From positions 209,671 to 273,670 of the forward strand of contig NZ_JIAW01000008.1 in assembly GCF_000620625.1 (NCBI RefSeq): a DNA stretch of 64,000 nt, written 5' to 3'. The notes under the pieces are model-generated. The model was not told where the DNA came from. It saw only the letters and a program-made list of their open reading frames with translations, and ran no database searches. A program made the position numbers and the translations under genes. Within the stretch, counting starts at the first letter, position 1. The number at the start of each line of letters is the position of its first letter. This document shows positions 1-8,152 of this stretch, one piece after another. The stretch is from Mycobacterium sp. URHB0044. GTDB taxonomy: Bacteria; Actinomycetota; Actinomycetes; Mycobacteriales; Mycobacteriaceae.

Positions 1-1546
1 CGCTGCCGATCGCCGCCAACACGTCGGAGGGCACCTCGCGATCGAGGCGCAGCATGATCGTCGCCCCTTCGCCGTCGGCGTCCTGACTGAGCTGGGCGGC
101 AAGGATGTTCACGCCGGCCGCGCCCAGCAGCGTGCCGATCTTGCCAAGCGCACCCGGTTGGTCCTGATAGTTGATGATCAGGTTGACGCCCTCGGCACGC
201 AGGTCCAGGTTGCGGCCGTTGATCTGGACGATCTTCTCGACCAGCTGCGGACCGGACAGCGTGCCTGCGACGTTGGTCACCGAGCCGTCGTTGTTCACCG
301 CGCGGACGTCGACGACGCTGCGGTGATTGGGGCTCTCGGGGGCGGTGCTGATCCCGGCCTCGACGCCGCGTTCGGCAGCCAGCGCGGGCGCGTTGACGAA
401 CGTCACTTGGTCTTCGATGACCGCCGAGAACAAGCCGCGCAACGCCGAGAGTCTCAGCACCTCAACGTCTTCGGACGCCAGTTCACCGCGGACCTCCACC
501 GACAGCGAAGTCGGCAGCTCGGCCGACAGCGCCCCCACCAGGAGACCCAGCTTGCGAACCAGGTCGAGCCACGGCGCCACCTCCTCGCCGACCACTCCGC
601 CGCCGACGTTCACGGCGTCGGGCACGAACTCGCCGGCCAGCGCCAGCTTCACGCTGGCCGCGACGTCGGTGCCTGCGCGGTCCTGCGCCTCCTCCGTCGA
701 GGCGCCGAGGTGCGGAGTGACGACGACCTGCGGCAGCTCGAACAGCGGGCTGTCGGTGCACGGCTCGGTGGCGAACACGTCGATGCCCGCGCCACGTACG
801 TGGCCGCTGGTGACCGCCTCGGCGAGGGCTTCCTCGTCGATCAGCCCGCCGCGGGCGGCGTTGACGATGATGACGCCGGGCTTGGTCTTGGCCAGCGCCT
901 CCTTGTTGATCAGCCCGGCGGTCTCCTTCGTCTTGGGCAGGTGCACGGAGATGAAGTCGGCGCGGCCCAGCAGTTCGTCGAGCGACAGAAGTTCGATGCC
1001 CAGCTGCGCGGCGCGGGCCTGGGAGACGTAGGGGTCGTAGGCGGTGACGTGGGCGCCGAAGGCGGCGAGGCGCTGAGCCACCAGCTGCCCGATCCGACCC
1101 AACCCGACCACGCCCACCGTCTTGCCGAAGATCTCGGTGCCGGAGAACGACGAGCGCTTCCAGGTGTGGTCGCGCAGCGTCGCGTCGGCCGCCGGGATCT
1201 GGCGGGCAGCGGCCAGTAGCAGCGCCAACGCGTGCTCGGCGGCGCTGTGAATGTTCGAGGTCGGCGCGTTGACCACGAGGACGCCGCGGGCAGTTGCCGC
1301 GTCGACGTCGACGTTGTCGAGCCCCACGCCTGCGCGGGCGACGATCTTCAGCTTGGGCGCGGCGGCCAGGACCTCGGCGTCCACGGTGGTTGCCGAGCGC
1401 ACCAGCAGCGCGTCGGCCTCGGGGACCGCGGCCAGCAACTTGGGCCGGTCGGGGCCGTCCACCCAGCGGACTTCTACCTGGTCGCCGAGGGCGGCGACGG
1501 TCGACGGGGCCAGTTTGTCGGCGATCAGCACAACGGGAAGACTCAC
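1..1546 (-). CDS. serA: D-3-phosphoglycerate dehydrogenase, 3' end outside the window
   Basis: Catalyses the first committed step of serine synthesis, oxidising 3-phosphoglycerate to 3-phosphohydroxypyruvate with NAD+ in the cytosol. The frame opens with GTG at 1544-1546 (MSLPVVLIADKLAP) and runs open for 515 codons to the window edge; mycobacterial SerA is about 528 residues, so roughly 13 C-terminal residues are missing. The Rossmann motif GLGRIG lies near residues 148-153, followed by NAARGG and TPHLGAST active-site segments, a long insert typical of the mycobacterial (type I) enzyme, and a C-terminal ACT domain for serine feedback. A TACGCT box (1555-1560, minus strand) ends 8 bases before the GTG, so the transcript is probably nearly leaderless. 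It is divergent from the FAD dehydrogenase gene, as in M. tuberculosis. The later serine pathway enzyme serB2 is also in this window. Confidence 0.97.
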   Translation of the reverse strand, partial: MSLPVVLIADKLAPSTVAALGDQVEVRWVDGPDRPKLLAAVPEADALLVRSATTVDAEVLAAAPKLKIVARAGVGLDNVDVDAATARGVLVVNAPTSNIHSAAEHALALLLAAARQIPAADATLRDHTWKRSSFSGTEIFGKTVGVVGLGRIGQLVAQRLAAFGAHVTAYDPYVSQARAAQLGIELLSLDELLGRADFISVHLPKTKETAGLINKEALAKTKPGVIIVNAARGGLIDEEALAEAVTSGHVRGAGIDVFATEPCTDSPLFELPQVVVTPHLGASTEEAQDRAGTDVAASVKLALAGEFVPDAVNVGGGVVGEEVAPWLDLVRKLGLLVGALSAELPTSLSVEVRGELASEDVEVLRLSALRGLFSAVIEDQVTFVNAPALAAERGVEAGISTAPESPNHRSVVDVRAVNNDGSVTNVAGTLSGPQLVEKIVQINGRNLDLRAEGVNLIINYQDQPGALGKIGTLLGAAGVNILAAQLSQDADGEGATIMLRLDREVPSDVLAAIGS

Positions 1547-1568
1547 GTCCACACAGCGTAGTGGGCTC

Positions 1569-1574
1569 TAATAT
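1569..1574 (+). promoter_or_regulatory. Probable -10 box of the FAD dehydrogenase gene
   Basis: TAATAT fits the mycobacterial SigA -10 consensus. It would start transcription near 1581, leaving a leader of about 30 bases that carries a purine-rich ribosome binding site (1601-1609) before the GTG at 1613. The serA promoter box (1555-1560) lies just to the left on the other strand, so the two genes share a short divergent control region. Confidence 0.5.
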
Positions 1575-1612
1575 TCGCACGGCGGGCAGGAGCGAACCCG
1601 GGAAGGGGACTT

Positions 1613-3043
1613 GTGGACGTCACCGTCGTCGGTAGTGGACCCAATGGCCTGAGCGCCGCCGTGATCTGCGCGCGTGCGGGGCTGTCGGTGCGGGTGATCG
1701 AGGCGCAGCCGACCGCGGGTGGTGGAGCGCGGACCATGGCCGACCCGGAGTACCCGGGCATCGCCCATGACATCTGCTCGGCGGTGCATCCGCTGGCGCT
1801 GGCCTCGCCGTTCTTCGCGGAGTTCGATCTGCGGGCGCGCGGCGTGAGCCTGGCGGTTCCCGAGATCGCCTACGGCAATCCCCTGCCGGGCCGGGCGGCT
1901 GCCATCGGCTACCACGACATCGAGCGCACCTGTGCCGAGCTGGACGACGGAAAGTCGTGGCGACGGCTGCTTGGCCCGCTCGCCGCCGACTGCGACGGCG
2001 TCGTCGGCCTGCTACTCGGCGACAAGCGGTCGCTGCCGCCGTCCATCCCCGCGGCGTTGCGCGTCGGCCCCCGGCTGCTGGCGCAGGGCACGCCGTTGTG
2101 GCGAACGCTGGCCGGCGAGGACGCCCGCGCGTTGTTCACCGGCGTTGCCGCGCACACGATCTCGCAGATGCCGTCGCTGGTGTCCTCGGGCGCCGGGTTG
2201 ATGCTGGCGGTGCTCGGCCACGCGGTGGGATGGCCGATACCGGTCGGCGGATCGCAGGCCATCCCCAACGCCCTGATCGCCGATCTGCTGGCCCACGGCG
2301 GCCAGCTGGTCCTTGGCGAGGAGGTCACCAGCCCACCCGAGGGCGTCGTGCTGTACGACACCGCGCCGACCGCGCTCCTTGGGATCTACGGCGACGCACT
2401 GCCGTCGCGTTACGCGAAGGCGTTGCGGCGCTATCGATTCGGGCCTGGCGTGGCGAAGGTGGACTACGTGCTGTCCGGCGACATTCCGTGGCGCGACCCG
2501 CGGCTGGCGCATGCGCCCACACTGCATCTGGGCGGTACCCGAGCGCAGATGGCGTTGGCCGAGGCGACGATCGCCAAGGGCAGGCACGCCGAATGGCCGA
2601 TGGTGCTCGCCGCCTCCCCGCACGTCGCCGACCCTGGCCGCATCGACGCCGACGGCCGTCGTCCGCTGTGGGCGTACGCGCACGTGCCCGCGGGGTCGAC
2701 GGTCGACATGACCGAGTCGGTGACCGACGTGTTCGAGCGTTTCGCACCGGGATTCCGCGACGTGGTGGTCGCCGTGCGCAGTGTTCCCGCGGCGCGTCTG
2801 GCCGACCACAACGCCAACCTGGTTGGCGGCGACATCGGCGTCGGCGGCAACAACATGTTCAGTGCCCTCACGGGGCCGACGCTGCGACTCAACCCGTGGT
2901 CCACGCCGATCCCGAAGGCCTACCTGTGCTCGTCGGCGGCCCCGCCCGGCGGCGGCGTGCACGGCATGGCCGGCTACTACGCCGCGCGCACGGTGCTGCG
3001 CCGCGAATTCGGCATCCGGGAACTACCACGCCTCTCCCCCTAA
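1613..3043 (+). CDS. Phytoene desaturase-like FAD-dependent dehydrogenase (Rv2997 type)
   Basis: 476 residues. The N-terminus has the FAD-binding Rossmann pattern VVGSGPNGLSAA (about residues 4-15) with an acidic strand end (VIEAQ) and a GGGART continuation, as in the phytoene desaturase/NAD(P)-FAD amine oxidase-like superfamily. The C-terminal GGNNMF and PPGGGVHGMAG segments are typical of this family. The substrate is unknown; M. tuberculosis has a homologue at the same place beside serA. GTG 1613 was chosen because GGAAGGGGA sits immediately upstream and the dinucleotide-binding motif begins four residues later. It converges on ilvC, with a hairpin between them. Confidence 0.85.
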   Translation: MDVTVVGSGPNGLSAAVICARAGLSVRVIEAQPTAGGGARTMADPEYPGIAHDICSAVHPLALASPFFAEFDLRARGVSLAVPEIAYGNPLPGRAAAIGYHDIERTCAELDDGKSWRRLLGPLAADCDGVVGLLLGDKRSLPPSIPAALRVGPRLLAQGTPLWRTLAGEDARALFTGVAAHTISQMPSLVSSGAGLMLAVLGHAVGWPIPVGGSQAIPNALIADLLAHGGQLVLGEEVTSPPEGVVLYDTAPTALLGIYGDALPSRYAKALRRYRFGPGVAKVDYVLSGDIPWRDPRLAHAPTLHLGGTRAQMALAEATIAKGRHAEWPMVLAASPHVADPGRIDADGRRPLWAYAHVPAGSTVDMTESVTDVFERFAPGFRDVVVAVRSVPAARLADHNANLVGGDIGVGGNNMFSALTGPTLRLNPWSTPIPKAYLCSSAAPPGGGVHGMAGYYAARTVLRREFGIRELPRLSP

Positions 3044-3044
3044 T

Positions 3045-3099
3045 AGCGATTTGTGGAGCCTGAGCGGCGGTGACCGCCGGCCAGACTCCACAAATCGCT
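3045..3099. terminator. Bidirectional hairpin between convergent genes
   Basis: A perfect 14-base inverted repeat (AGCGATTTGTGGAG at 3045-3058, its complement at 3086-3099) encloses a second smaller stem (GGCGGT/ACCGCC). It lies exactly between the converging stop codons of the FAD dehydrogenase and ilvC, with no T run. Strong hairpins without U tracts are common gene-end structures in mycobacteria. Termination is inferred from position and structure. Confidence 0.75.
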
Positions 3100-3104
3100 G
3101 GGAA

Positions 3105-4118
3105 TTAAGCCGTTTCGGTGATGGGCCGGTCGACCCAGCTCATCAGGTCGCGCAGCTTCTTGCCGGTCACCTCGATGGGGTGCTCGGCGTTCTCCTTGCG
3201 CAGCTTCTCAAGCCGCTTGTTACCGCCCTCGACGTTGGCGACGAGCTCCTTGACGAAGCTGCCGTCCTGAATGTCCTTGAGGATGGCGCGCATCCGCTCC
3301 TTGGTGTCGGCGTCGATGACGCGCGGACCCGACAGGTAGCCGCCGAACTCCGCCGTGTCGGACACCGAGTAGTTCATCCGCGCGATGCCACCCTCGTACA
3401 TCAGGTCGACGATGAGCTTCAGCTCGTGCAGCACCTCAAAGTAGGCCATCTCGGGCGCGTAACCCGCCTCGACCATGACCTCGAAGCCAACCTTGACCAA
3501 TTCCTCGGTGCCGCCGCACAACACGGCCTGCTCACCGAAGAGGTCGGTCTCGGTCTCCTCCTTGAAGGTGGTCTTGATGACGCCGGCCCGGGTGCCGCCG
3601 ATGCCCTTGGCGTACGACAGCGCAAGCGCCTCGCCCTCACCCTTCGGGTCCTGGTCGACCGCAATCAGACACGGCACGCCCTTGCCGTCGACGAACTGAC
3701 GACGGACGAGGTGACCAGGCCCCTTGGGCGCCACCATGCCGATCGTGATGTCGTCGGCAGGCTCGATCAGGTCGAAGTGGATGTTCAACCCGTGGCCGAA
3801 GAACAGTGCGTTGCCCGCCACCAGGTTCGGCTCGATGTCGTTCTTGAAGATCTCTGCCTGCGCGGTGTCGGGCGCCAGCAGCATGATGACGTCGGCCCAC
3901 TTGGCGACCTCCGCAGGCGTATCGACGGCGAGGCCCTGCTCGGTCACCTTCTCGCGTGACTTGGAGCCCTCCTTGAGGCCGACCTTCACCTCGACGCCGG
4001 AATCACGCAGGCTCAGCGAGTGCGCGTGGCCCTGGCTGCCGTAACCGATGACGCCGACCTTGCGTCCCTGGATGATCGACAGGTCTGCGTCGTCGTCGTA
4101 GAACATCTCAACTGCCAC
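3105..4118 (-). CDS. ilvC: Ketol-acid reductoisomerase
   Basis: Converts acetolactate or acetohydroxybutyrate to the dihydroxy acid, using NADPH and Mg2+, in valine, leucine and isoleucine synthesis. 337 residues, the normal length for the class I (short) enzyme. The NADPH site GYGSQGHAHSLSLRDSG begins near residue 24. The C-terminal knotted domain has the metal-ligand segment ETETDLFGEQ and the conserved ending with SDTAEFG. The GTG at 4116-4118 has an AAGGAA sequence five bases upstream; an ATG four codons later is an alternative. It is the last gene of ilvB1-ilvN-ilvC, 41 bases after ilvN, and should be governed by the ilvB1 attenuator. Confidence 0.98.
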   Translation of the reverse strand: MAVEMFYDDDADLSIIQGRKVGVIGYGSQGHAHSLSLRDSGVEVKVGLKEGSKSREKVTEQGLAVDTPAEVAKWADVIMLLAPDTAQAEIFKNDIEPNLVAGNALFFGHGLNIHFDLIEPADDITIGMVAPKGPGHLVRRQFVDGKGVPCLIAVDQDPKGEGEALALSYAKGIGGTRAGVIKTTFKEETETDLFGEQAVLCGGTEELVKVGFEVMVEAGYAPEMAYFEVLHELKLIVDLMYEGGIARMNYSVSDTAEFGGYLSGPRVIDADTKERMRAILKDIQDGSFVKELVANVEGGNKRLEKLRKENAEHPIEVTGKKLRDLMSWVDRPITETA

Positions 4119-4159
4119 TTGGATTCCTTCTCTTCCTTCGTATTTCGTTCGAAAACTGG

Positions 4160-4660
4160 TTACTTGACGATGCCGCGGGGCCCGCGGGCCAACGTCACCA
4201 TGCCGGACTGCGCAATCTCCCGGATGCCGTAGGGCTCGAGGAGGTTCAGCAGAGCCGTGAGCTTGCCGGGCGTACCGGTGGCCTCCACGACCAACGACTC
4301 GGCCGACACGTCGACCACCTTGGCGCGAAACAGGTTCACGGCCTCGATGATCTGCCCGCGGGTGGCCGCGTCGGCGCGCACCTTGATCAGTGCCAGCTCG
4401 CGTGACACCGAGTTCTCCTCGTCCTGTTCGACGATCTTGATCACGTTGATCAGCTTGTTGAGCTGCTTGGTGATCTGTTCGAGCGGAAAGTCCTCGACCG
4501 CAACCACGATGGTCATGCGGGAGAGGTGCTTCTGCTCGGTGGCGCCGACGGCGAGGGACTGAATGTTGAAGCCACGCCGGGAGAACAGCGCCGACACGCG
4601 GGCCAGCACGCCGGGCTTGTCCTCGACGAGGACCGACAGGGTGTGGGTGGTGACGGTCAT
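4160..4660 (-). CDS. ilvN: Acetolactate synthase small (regulatory) subunit
   Basis: Regulatory partner of IlvB1; it stimulates catalysis and confers feedback inhibition by branched-chain amino acids. 166 residues, like other actinobacterial IlvN/IlvH proteins. The N-terminal ACT domain (about residues 5-80) begins LSVLVEDKPGVLARVSALF with the ligand-binding segment RRGFNIQSL; the second half is the small-subunit C-terminal domain. The start ATG (4658-4660) overlaps the ilvB1 stop as ATGA, which implies translational coupling and balanced subunit amounts. Confidence 0.97.
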   Translation of the reverse strand: MTVTTHTLSVLVEDKPGVLARVSALFSRRGFNIQSLAVGATEQKHLSRMTIVVAVEDFPLEQITKQLNKLINVIKIVEQDEENSVSRELALIKVRADAATRGQIIEAVNLFRAKVVDVSAESLVVEATGTPGKLTALLNLLEPYGIREIAQSGMVTLARGPRGIVK

Positions 4661-6516
4661 GCGTGCCCCTCGTTGTAGCTGTCGTCGAACAGCGGCCGAA
4701 TGCCCTTGGCGGCCTGGATCTCGTCGTTGCTCATCCCTGCCGCGACCATCGGCCACACCTGCGCGTCGGCACCGACGATGAAGTCGATCACCACCGGCCT
4801 GTCGTTGATGGCCCGCGCCTGGTTGATCACGTCCTCGACGTCTTCGGCACGCTCGCAACGCAATCCGACGCAACCCAGCGCCTCGGCCAGCTTGACGAAG
4901 TCGGGGATGCGGTGGCTGTGCGTGGACAGGTTCGTCTGGCTGTAGCGCTCCTCGTAGAACAGCGTCTGCCACTGCCGGACCATGCCGAGGTTGCCGTTGT
5001 TGATGACGGCCACCTTGATCGGCGCGCCTTCGACGGCGCACGTCGCCAGTTCCTGATTGGTCATCTGGAAGCAGCCGTCGCCGTCGATCGCCCACACCTC
5101 GGCGTCGGGCCGGGCGAACTTGGCGCCCATCGCCGCCGGGATGGCGAAGCCCATGGTGCCGAGGCCGCCGGAGTTCAGCCACGTACGCGGGTTCTCGTAC
5201 TTGATGAACTGCGCCGCCCACATCTGGTGCTGGCCCACCCCCGCGGCGTAGACCGCGTCCGGACCGGCGATGCGGCCCAACGTCTCGATGACGTACTCGG
5301 GGCTGAGGCTGCCGTCGCTCTGCGGGCCGTAGCTCAGCGGGTAGGTCGCCTGCACGCTGCGCAGGTACTCCCACCAGTTGTCGATGTTCAGGCTGGCCGA
5401 CGACAGTCCGTCGCGCCGCAGCGCTTCGAGCAGATCGGTGATGACGTTCTTCACGTCACCGACGATCGGCACGTCGGCGTTGCGGTTCTTGCCGATCTCG
5501 GCGGGGTCGATGTCGGCGTGAATCACCTTGGCCTCGGGCGCGAAGGAGTCCAGCCGCCCGGTCACGCGGTCGTCGAACCGCGTGCCCAACGCAATCAGCA
5601 GGTCACTCTTCTGCAGGGCACCCACGGCGGCCACCGTGCCGTGCATACCGGGCATTCCCAGGTTCTGCGGGTGACTGTCGGGGAACGCGCCGCGCGCCAT
5701 CAGCGTGGTGACGACGGGGATCCCCGTCAGTTCGGCCAGGTCGAGCAGCTCGGCGGTGGCCTCGCCGCGGATGACGCCACCACCGACGTAGAGCACCGGC
5801 TTGCGGGAGGCGGCGATGAGCTTGGCGGCCTCGCGCACCTGCCTGCTGTGCGGTTTGGTGTTCGGCTTGTATCCCGGAAGGTCGATCACCGGCGGCCAGC
5901 TGAACGTGCACTGTCCCTGCAGCACGTCCTTCGGAATGTCGACGAGCACCGCGCCGGGGCGGCCCGACTTGGCGATGTGGAAGGCCTCCGCCATCACGCG
6001 GGCGATGTCGTCGCCGTCGCGGACCAGGAAGTTGTGCTTGGTGATCGGCATGGTGATGCCGGAGATGTCGGCTTCCTGGAAGGCGTCGGTGCCGATCAGC
6101 CCGCGCCCGACCTGCCCGGTGATCGCGACCACGGGGATGGAGTCCATCTGCGCGTCGGCGAGGGGGGTCACCAGGTTGGTGGCGCCGGGGCCCGACGTGG
6201 CCATGCAGACGCCGACCTTGCCGGTCGCGTGGGCGTAGCCGCTGGCGGCGTGCCCGGCACCCTGCTCGTGACGGACGAGCACGTGGCGCAGCTTCACCGA
6301 GTCGAACAGCGGGTCGTAGACCGGCAACACGGCACCGCCGGGGATGCCGAAGATCACGTCGACGTCGAGCTCTTCCAAGGAGCGGATCACGGCCTGTGCT
6401 CCGGTGAGCTGTTGTGGGGCAACCTTTTTCGGCCGCGTTGTGGGCGTGGTCGCGACTGCAGGGGTGCCGTTGGCTTGTTTCGCGGGCTCCGGTGGTCGCG
6501 TAGTGGGTGCGCTCAC
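4657..6516 (-). CDS. ilvB1: Acetolactate synthase large (catalytic) subunit
   Basis: Thiamine-diphosphate enzyme that condenses two pyruvates, or pyruvate and 2-ketobutyrate, as the entry step of branched-chain amino acid synthesis. The catalytic glutamate is in RHEQGAGHAASG (E84). The FAD-related central domain and the ThDP motif (GDGCFQMTNQELAT through INNGNLG) follow. The GTG start at 6514-6516 gives 619 residues, close to the 618 of M. tuberculosis IlvB1, and has AGAGGA just upstream. An in-frame ATG 17 codons earlier (6567) is rejected because it would lie inside the attenuator terminator. The first 30 residues are Pro/Thr-rich and not part of the fold. Expression is likely controlled by the upstream leader peptide and terminator. 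Confidence 0.97.
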   Translation of the reverse strand: MSAPTTRPPEPAKQANGTPAVATTPTTRPKKVAPQQLTGAQAVIRSLEELDVDVIFGIPGGAVLPVYDPLFDSVKLRHVLVRHEQGAGHAASGYAHATGKVGVCMATSGPGATNLVTPLADAQMDSIPVVAITGQVGRGLIGTDAFQEADISGITMPITKHNFLVRDGDDIARVMAEAFHIAKSGRPGAVLVDIPKDVLQGQCTFSWPPVIDLPGYKPNTKPHSRQVREAAKLIAASRKPVLYVGGGVIRGEATAELLDLAELTGIPVVTTLMARGAFPDSHPQNLGMPGMHGTVAAVGALQKSDLLIALGTRFDDRVTGRLDSFAPEAKVIHADIDPAEIGKNRNADVPIVGDVKNVITDLLEALRRDGLSSASLNIDNWWEYLRSVQATYPLSYGPQSDGSLSPEYVIETLGRIAGPDAVYAAGVGQHQMWAAQFIKYENPRTWLNSGGLGTMGFAIPAAMGAKFARPDAEVWAIDGDGCFQMTNQELATCAVEGAPIKVAVINNGNLGMVRQWQTLFYEERYSQTNLSTHSHRIPDFVKLAEALGCVGLRCERAEDVEDVINQARAINDRPVVIDFIVGADAQVWPMVAAGMSNDEIQAAKGIRPLFDDSYNEGHA

Positions 6517-6564
6517 GTTTTCCTCTTGGTCTCTCTGGGGTGATTCGTCGGGGTTCTCGGGCAA

Positions 6565-6599
6565 CAAAAAACCCCCGTCAGCGTCAGCTGCACGAGGGT
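6565..6599 (-). terminator. ilvB1 transcription attenuator terminator
   Basis: Read on the minus strand, 6571-6599 folds into a long stem: eight pairs from the base (one G-T wobble), a single bulged base, then four more pairs closed by a TGAC loop. It is followed directly by a run of six T residues (6566-6571) and lies 48 bases before the ilvB1 start. The left arm contains CTCGT, which can pair with ACGAG within segment 6611-6618 instead. That alternative pairing would be the antiterminator when the ribosome stalls in the leader peptide. Confidence 0.9.
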
Positions 6600-6630
6600 T
6601 GCGCGTCGATGCTCGTAGGCTCAGGCCTGG

Positions 6631-6681
6631 TTACGCACCAACGCGCCAACCAATTACTACGAGCAATGCCGTGGTCTGCAT
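6631..6681 (-). CDS. ilvB1 leader peptide (attenuation control peptide)
   Basis: A 16-codon ORF reading MQTTALLVVIGWRVGA. Codons 6-10 are Leu-Leu-Val-Val-Ile, exactly the end products of the pathway it precedes. Those codons (6652-6666) contain GCTCGTAG (6657-6664, minus strand), an eight-base perfect complement of CTACGAGC at 6611-6618. A ribosome stalled at the control codons would block this pairing and release 6611-6618 to pair with the terminator arm. The ATG falls nine bases after a TACCGT box, so the mRNA probably starts at or within two bases of the ATG. Leader-peptide control of ilvB is known from actinobacteria such as Corynebacterium glutamicum. The peptide itself likely has no other function. 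Confidence 0.9.
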   Translation of the reverse strand: MQTTALLVVIGWRVGA

Positions 6682-6689
6682 AGCAGTCG

Positions 6690-6719
6690 ACGGTAGCCTC
6701 CGCACTGGTCAATGGTCAA
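6690..6719 (-). promoter_or_regulatory. Promoter of the ilvB1-ilvN-ilvC operon
   Basis: On the minus strand a TTGACC -35 box (6714-6719), an 18-base spacer and a TACCGT -10 box (6690-6695) form a SigA-type promoter. The predicted start (about 6681-6683) coincides with the ATG of the leader peptide, so the leader peptide would be translated from a leaderless or nearly leaderless mRNA. Confidence 0.7.
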
Positions 6720-6783
6720 ATCTCCCTAGCCTCGACGACGCGCGAGCAGGACGAAAACCGGCCCGTGGGCGGCCAGTGCAAGG

Positions 6784-7191
6784 ATGGTCGTCGTGAGTTC
6801 ACCGTCCACCTCGGGTGCCGCCGCACCGGTCGTCGTCAAGATTTCGCCGATGGCCCATCTCGCGGTCGGGTTCCTCGCGCTCGCCATGCTCACCCTGGTG
6901 CTGGCGCAGCCGGTCTGGTTCGCACCGATTCTGGTGCTACCCGTGATCGCGTCCACGGCCATCGCCCGCTACCGGACCGTCGCCGACCGGGACACCGTCA
7001 CCGCACGCACCCTGCTGAGCAGTCAGACGGTGCCGTGGTCGGAGATCGACGGCCTGCGGTTCGACAGGTCGTCCTGGGCGTTGGCTCGGCGCAAGGACGG
7101 GTCCGAATTCCGGCTTCCCGCGGTGACCTTCGCGACGCTGCCGGAGCTGACCGCGGTTACCGACGGCCGCGTGCCCAACCCGTACGACTAG
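6784..7191 (+). CDS. cfp6: CFP6-like membrane protein with a PH-like domain
   Basis: 135 residues. Two adjacent hydrophobic segments (about residues 24-42 and 45-60) are followed by a soluble domain containing WSEIDGLRF, LPAVTFATLP and the C-terminal GRVPNPYD. It matches from memory the M. tuberculosis low-molecular-weight antigen CFP-6 (Rv3004, 112 residues), whose start corresponds to the internal Met at residue 23. The start is uncertain: ATG 6784, GTG 6796 or that internal ATG. The domain belongs to the bacterial PH-like family. Its function is unknown. The stop overlaps the doxX stop within CTAG. Confidence 0.85.
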   Translation: MVVVSSPSTSGAAAPVVVKISPMAHLAVGFLALAMLTLVLAQPVWFAPILVLPVIASTAIARYRTVADRDTVTARTLLSSQTVPWSEIDGLRFDRSSWALARRKDGSEFRLPAVTFATLPELTAVTDGRVPNPYD

Positions 7192-8024
7192 GCCAGTGGG
7201 TTCGTGCCGTTGAGGAACACCCAGACGGCGATGCCGGCGCCGATGCCCACCAACAACGCGATGAACGAGCCGACGAACGGGCGGCGCGCCCACCCGCGTC
7301 CGGCGTCGAAGCCGTAGCGTCCCGGTCCGGTCAGCACGAGCGCCGCAGCCACCACGATCAGCGTCACCTGGAACTCGTGCCCGTCGGGCAGGAAGAACGG
7401 GAAGTATCCGGAGTCAGGTTGCTCTGCGACGGCAGCCAGCAGCCCGTTGATCAGGTAGGCCAGGGCGGCCGCGGCGGCCAATGGCGTGAACAGTCCGAGT
7501 ACCAGCAGCGCGCCTGCCCCGATCTGCGCACCGGCACCGACGTAGGTGAGCACGTTCGCGTGCTGGTAGCCGAGATCGGCGAGCGACTTCTCGAAGCCGC
7601 CGAGGCCCGAACCGCCCCACCAGCCGAACGCCTTCTGCAGGCCGTGCGCGATCAGCAGCGCGCCAAGTCCGACGCGGATCAGCATCAGCCCCAGGTCCTG
7701 CGTGCCGCGACGGCCAGCTTGACGTGCCTCGTCGAAGGAGGCGCCGTCCGATTCGATCTGGGCAGGCTCCGCCGGCATTGCGGCGTGCCGGCCGCCCGGC
7801 TGGACGTACGGCAGCGGTTCGGGGTCGGCGAGCAGCCCGTACGCACCGTGTTCGGGGTTGGGTGGCGTGGTGTCGTACCGCGGGATCGCGGTGGTCTCGA
7901 AGTCACCGGCGTAGGTCGATGACGGGATGTCGTCTTCGGGGTCGACCAGGCGCGCCGAGGCAGGCCGCGCAGCCATGTCTTCGGGCCGTTGCCAGCCGCG
8001 CGGTTCGTGAGAGGTACTGGTCAC
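7188..8024 (-). CDS. doxX: DoxX family membrane protein
   Basis: 278 residues, close to M. tuberculosis DoxX (Rv3005c), which was reported to form a membrane-associated oxidoreductase complex with SodA and SseA for resistance to oxidative stress. The first ~105 residues are hydrophilic, acidic and probably disordered. Transmembrane helices follow from LGLMLIRVGLGALLIAHG (about residue 110) through the last helix before the C-terminal NGTNPLA. The DoxX core pattern HGLQKAF is present. GTG 8022-8024 is preceded by TACGCT (8032-8037) with seven bases between, so the mRNA is likely leaderless. It is divergent from lppZ. Confidence 0.9.
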   Translation of the reverse strand: MTSTSHEPRGWQRPEDMAARPASARLVDPEDDIPSSTYAGDFETTAIPRYDTTPPNPEHGAYGLLADPEPLPYVQPGGRHAAMPAEPAQIESDGASFDEARQAGRRGTQDLGLMLIRVGLGALLIAHGLQKAFGWWGGSGLGGFEKSLADLGYQHANVLTYVGAGAQIGAGALLVLGLFTPLAAAAALAYLINGLLAAVAEQPDSGYFPFFLPDGHEFQVTLIVVAAALVLTGPGRYGFDAGRGWARRPFVGSFIALLVGIGAGIAVWVFLNGTNPLA

Positions 8025-8031
8025 GTTTTCC

Positions 8032-8145
8032 AGCGTAAGGGCATCTCACCCCCGAGTGGGGGATTGGCGCGGCGCTTTGGACGGCCATTTGCGCGGCGAT
8101 CTGCGGAGACCGGCGTGGCGCGTACCGCCCGACGATCCGTAACCT
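8032..8145. promoter_or_regulatory. Divergent leaderless promoters of doxX and lppZ
   Basis: On the minus strand TACGCT (8032-8037) ends seven bases before the doxX GTG. On the plus strand TAACCT (8140-8145) ends seven bases before the lppZ ATG. Both spacings place the predicted transcription start at or one base from the start codon. A short CCCCC/GGGGG inverted repeat (8048-8061) lies between them and may be chance in this GC-rich DNA. Confidence 0.55.
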
Positions 8146-8152
8146 GGCCTGC

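Noticed and set aside
158..1219. A 353-codon plus-strand ORF opposite serA
   Set aside because: Antisense frame of serA. The real serA frame was reconstructed from the minus strand and shows all family motifs.
4663..6543. A 626-codon plus-strand ORF opposite ilvB1
   Set aside because: It is the high-GC antisense shadow of a well-conserved gene; its translation is rich in Arg/His/Val/Gly repeats without any domain.
6517..6567. Seventeen extra N-terminal codons for ilvB1 from ATG 6567
   Set aside because: This ATG lies at the terminator T-run and would be absent from attenuated transcripts; the GTG at 6516 has a ribosome binding site and fits family length.
8048..8061. CCCCC-GAGT-GGGGG hairpin between doxX and lppZ
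   Set aside because: Too short and not at a gene end; likely chance in GC-rich DNA between two promoters.
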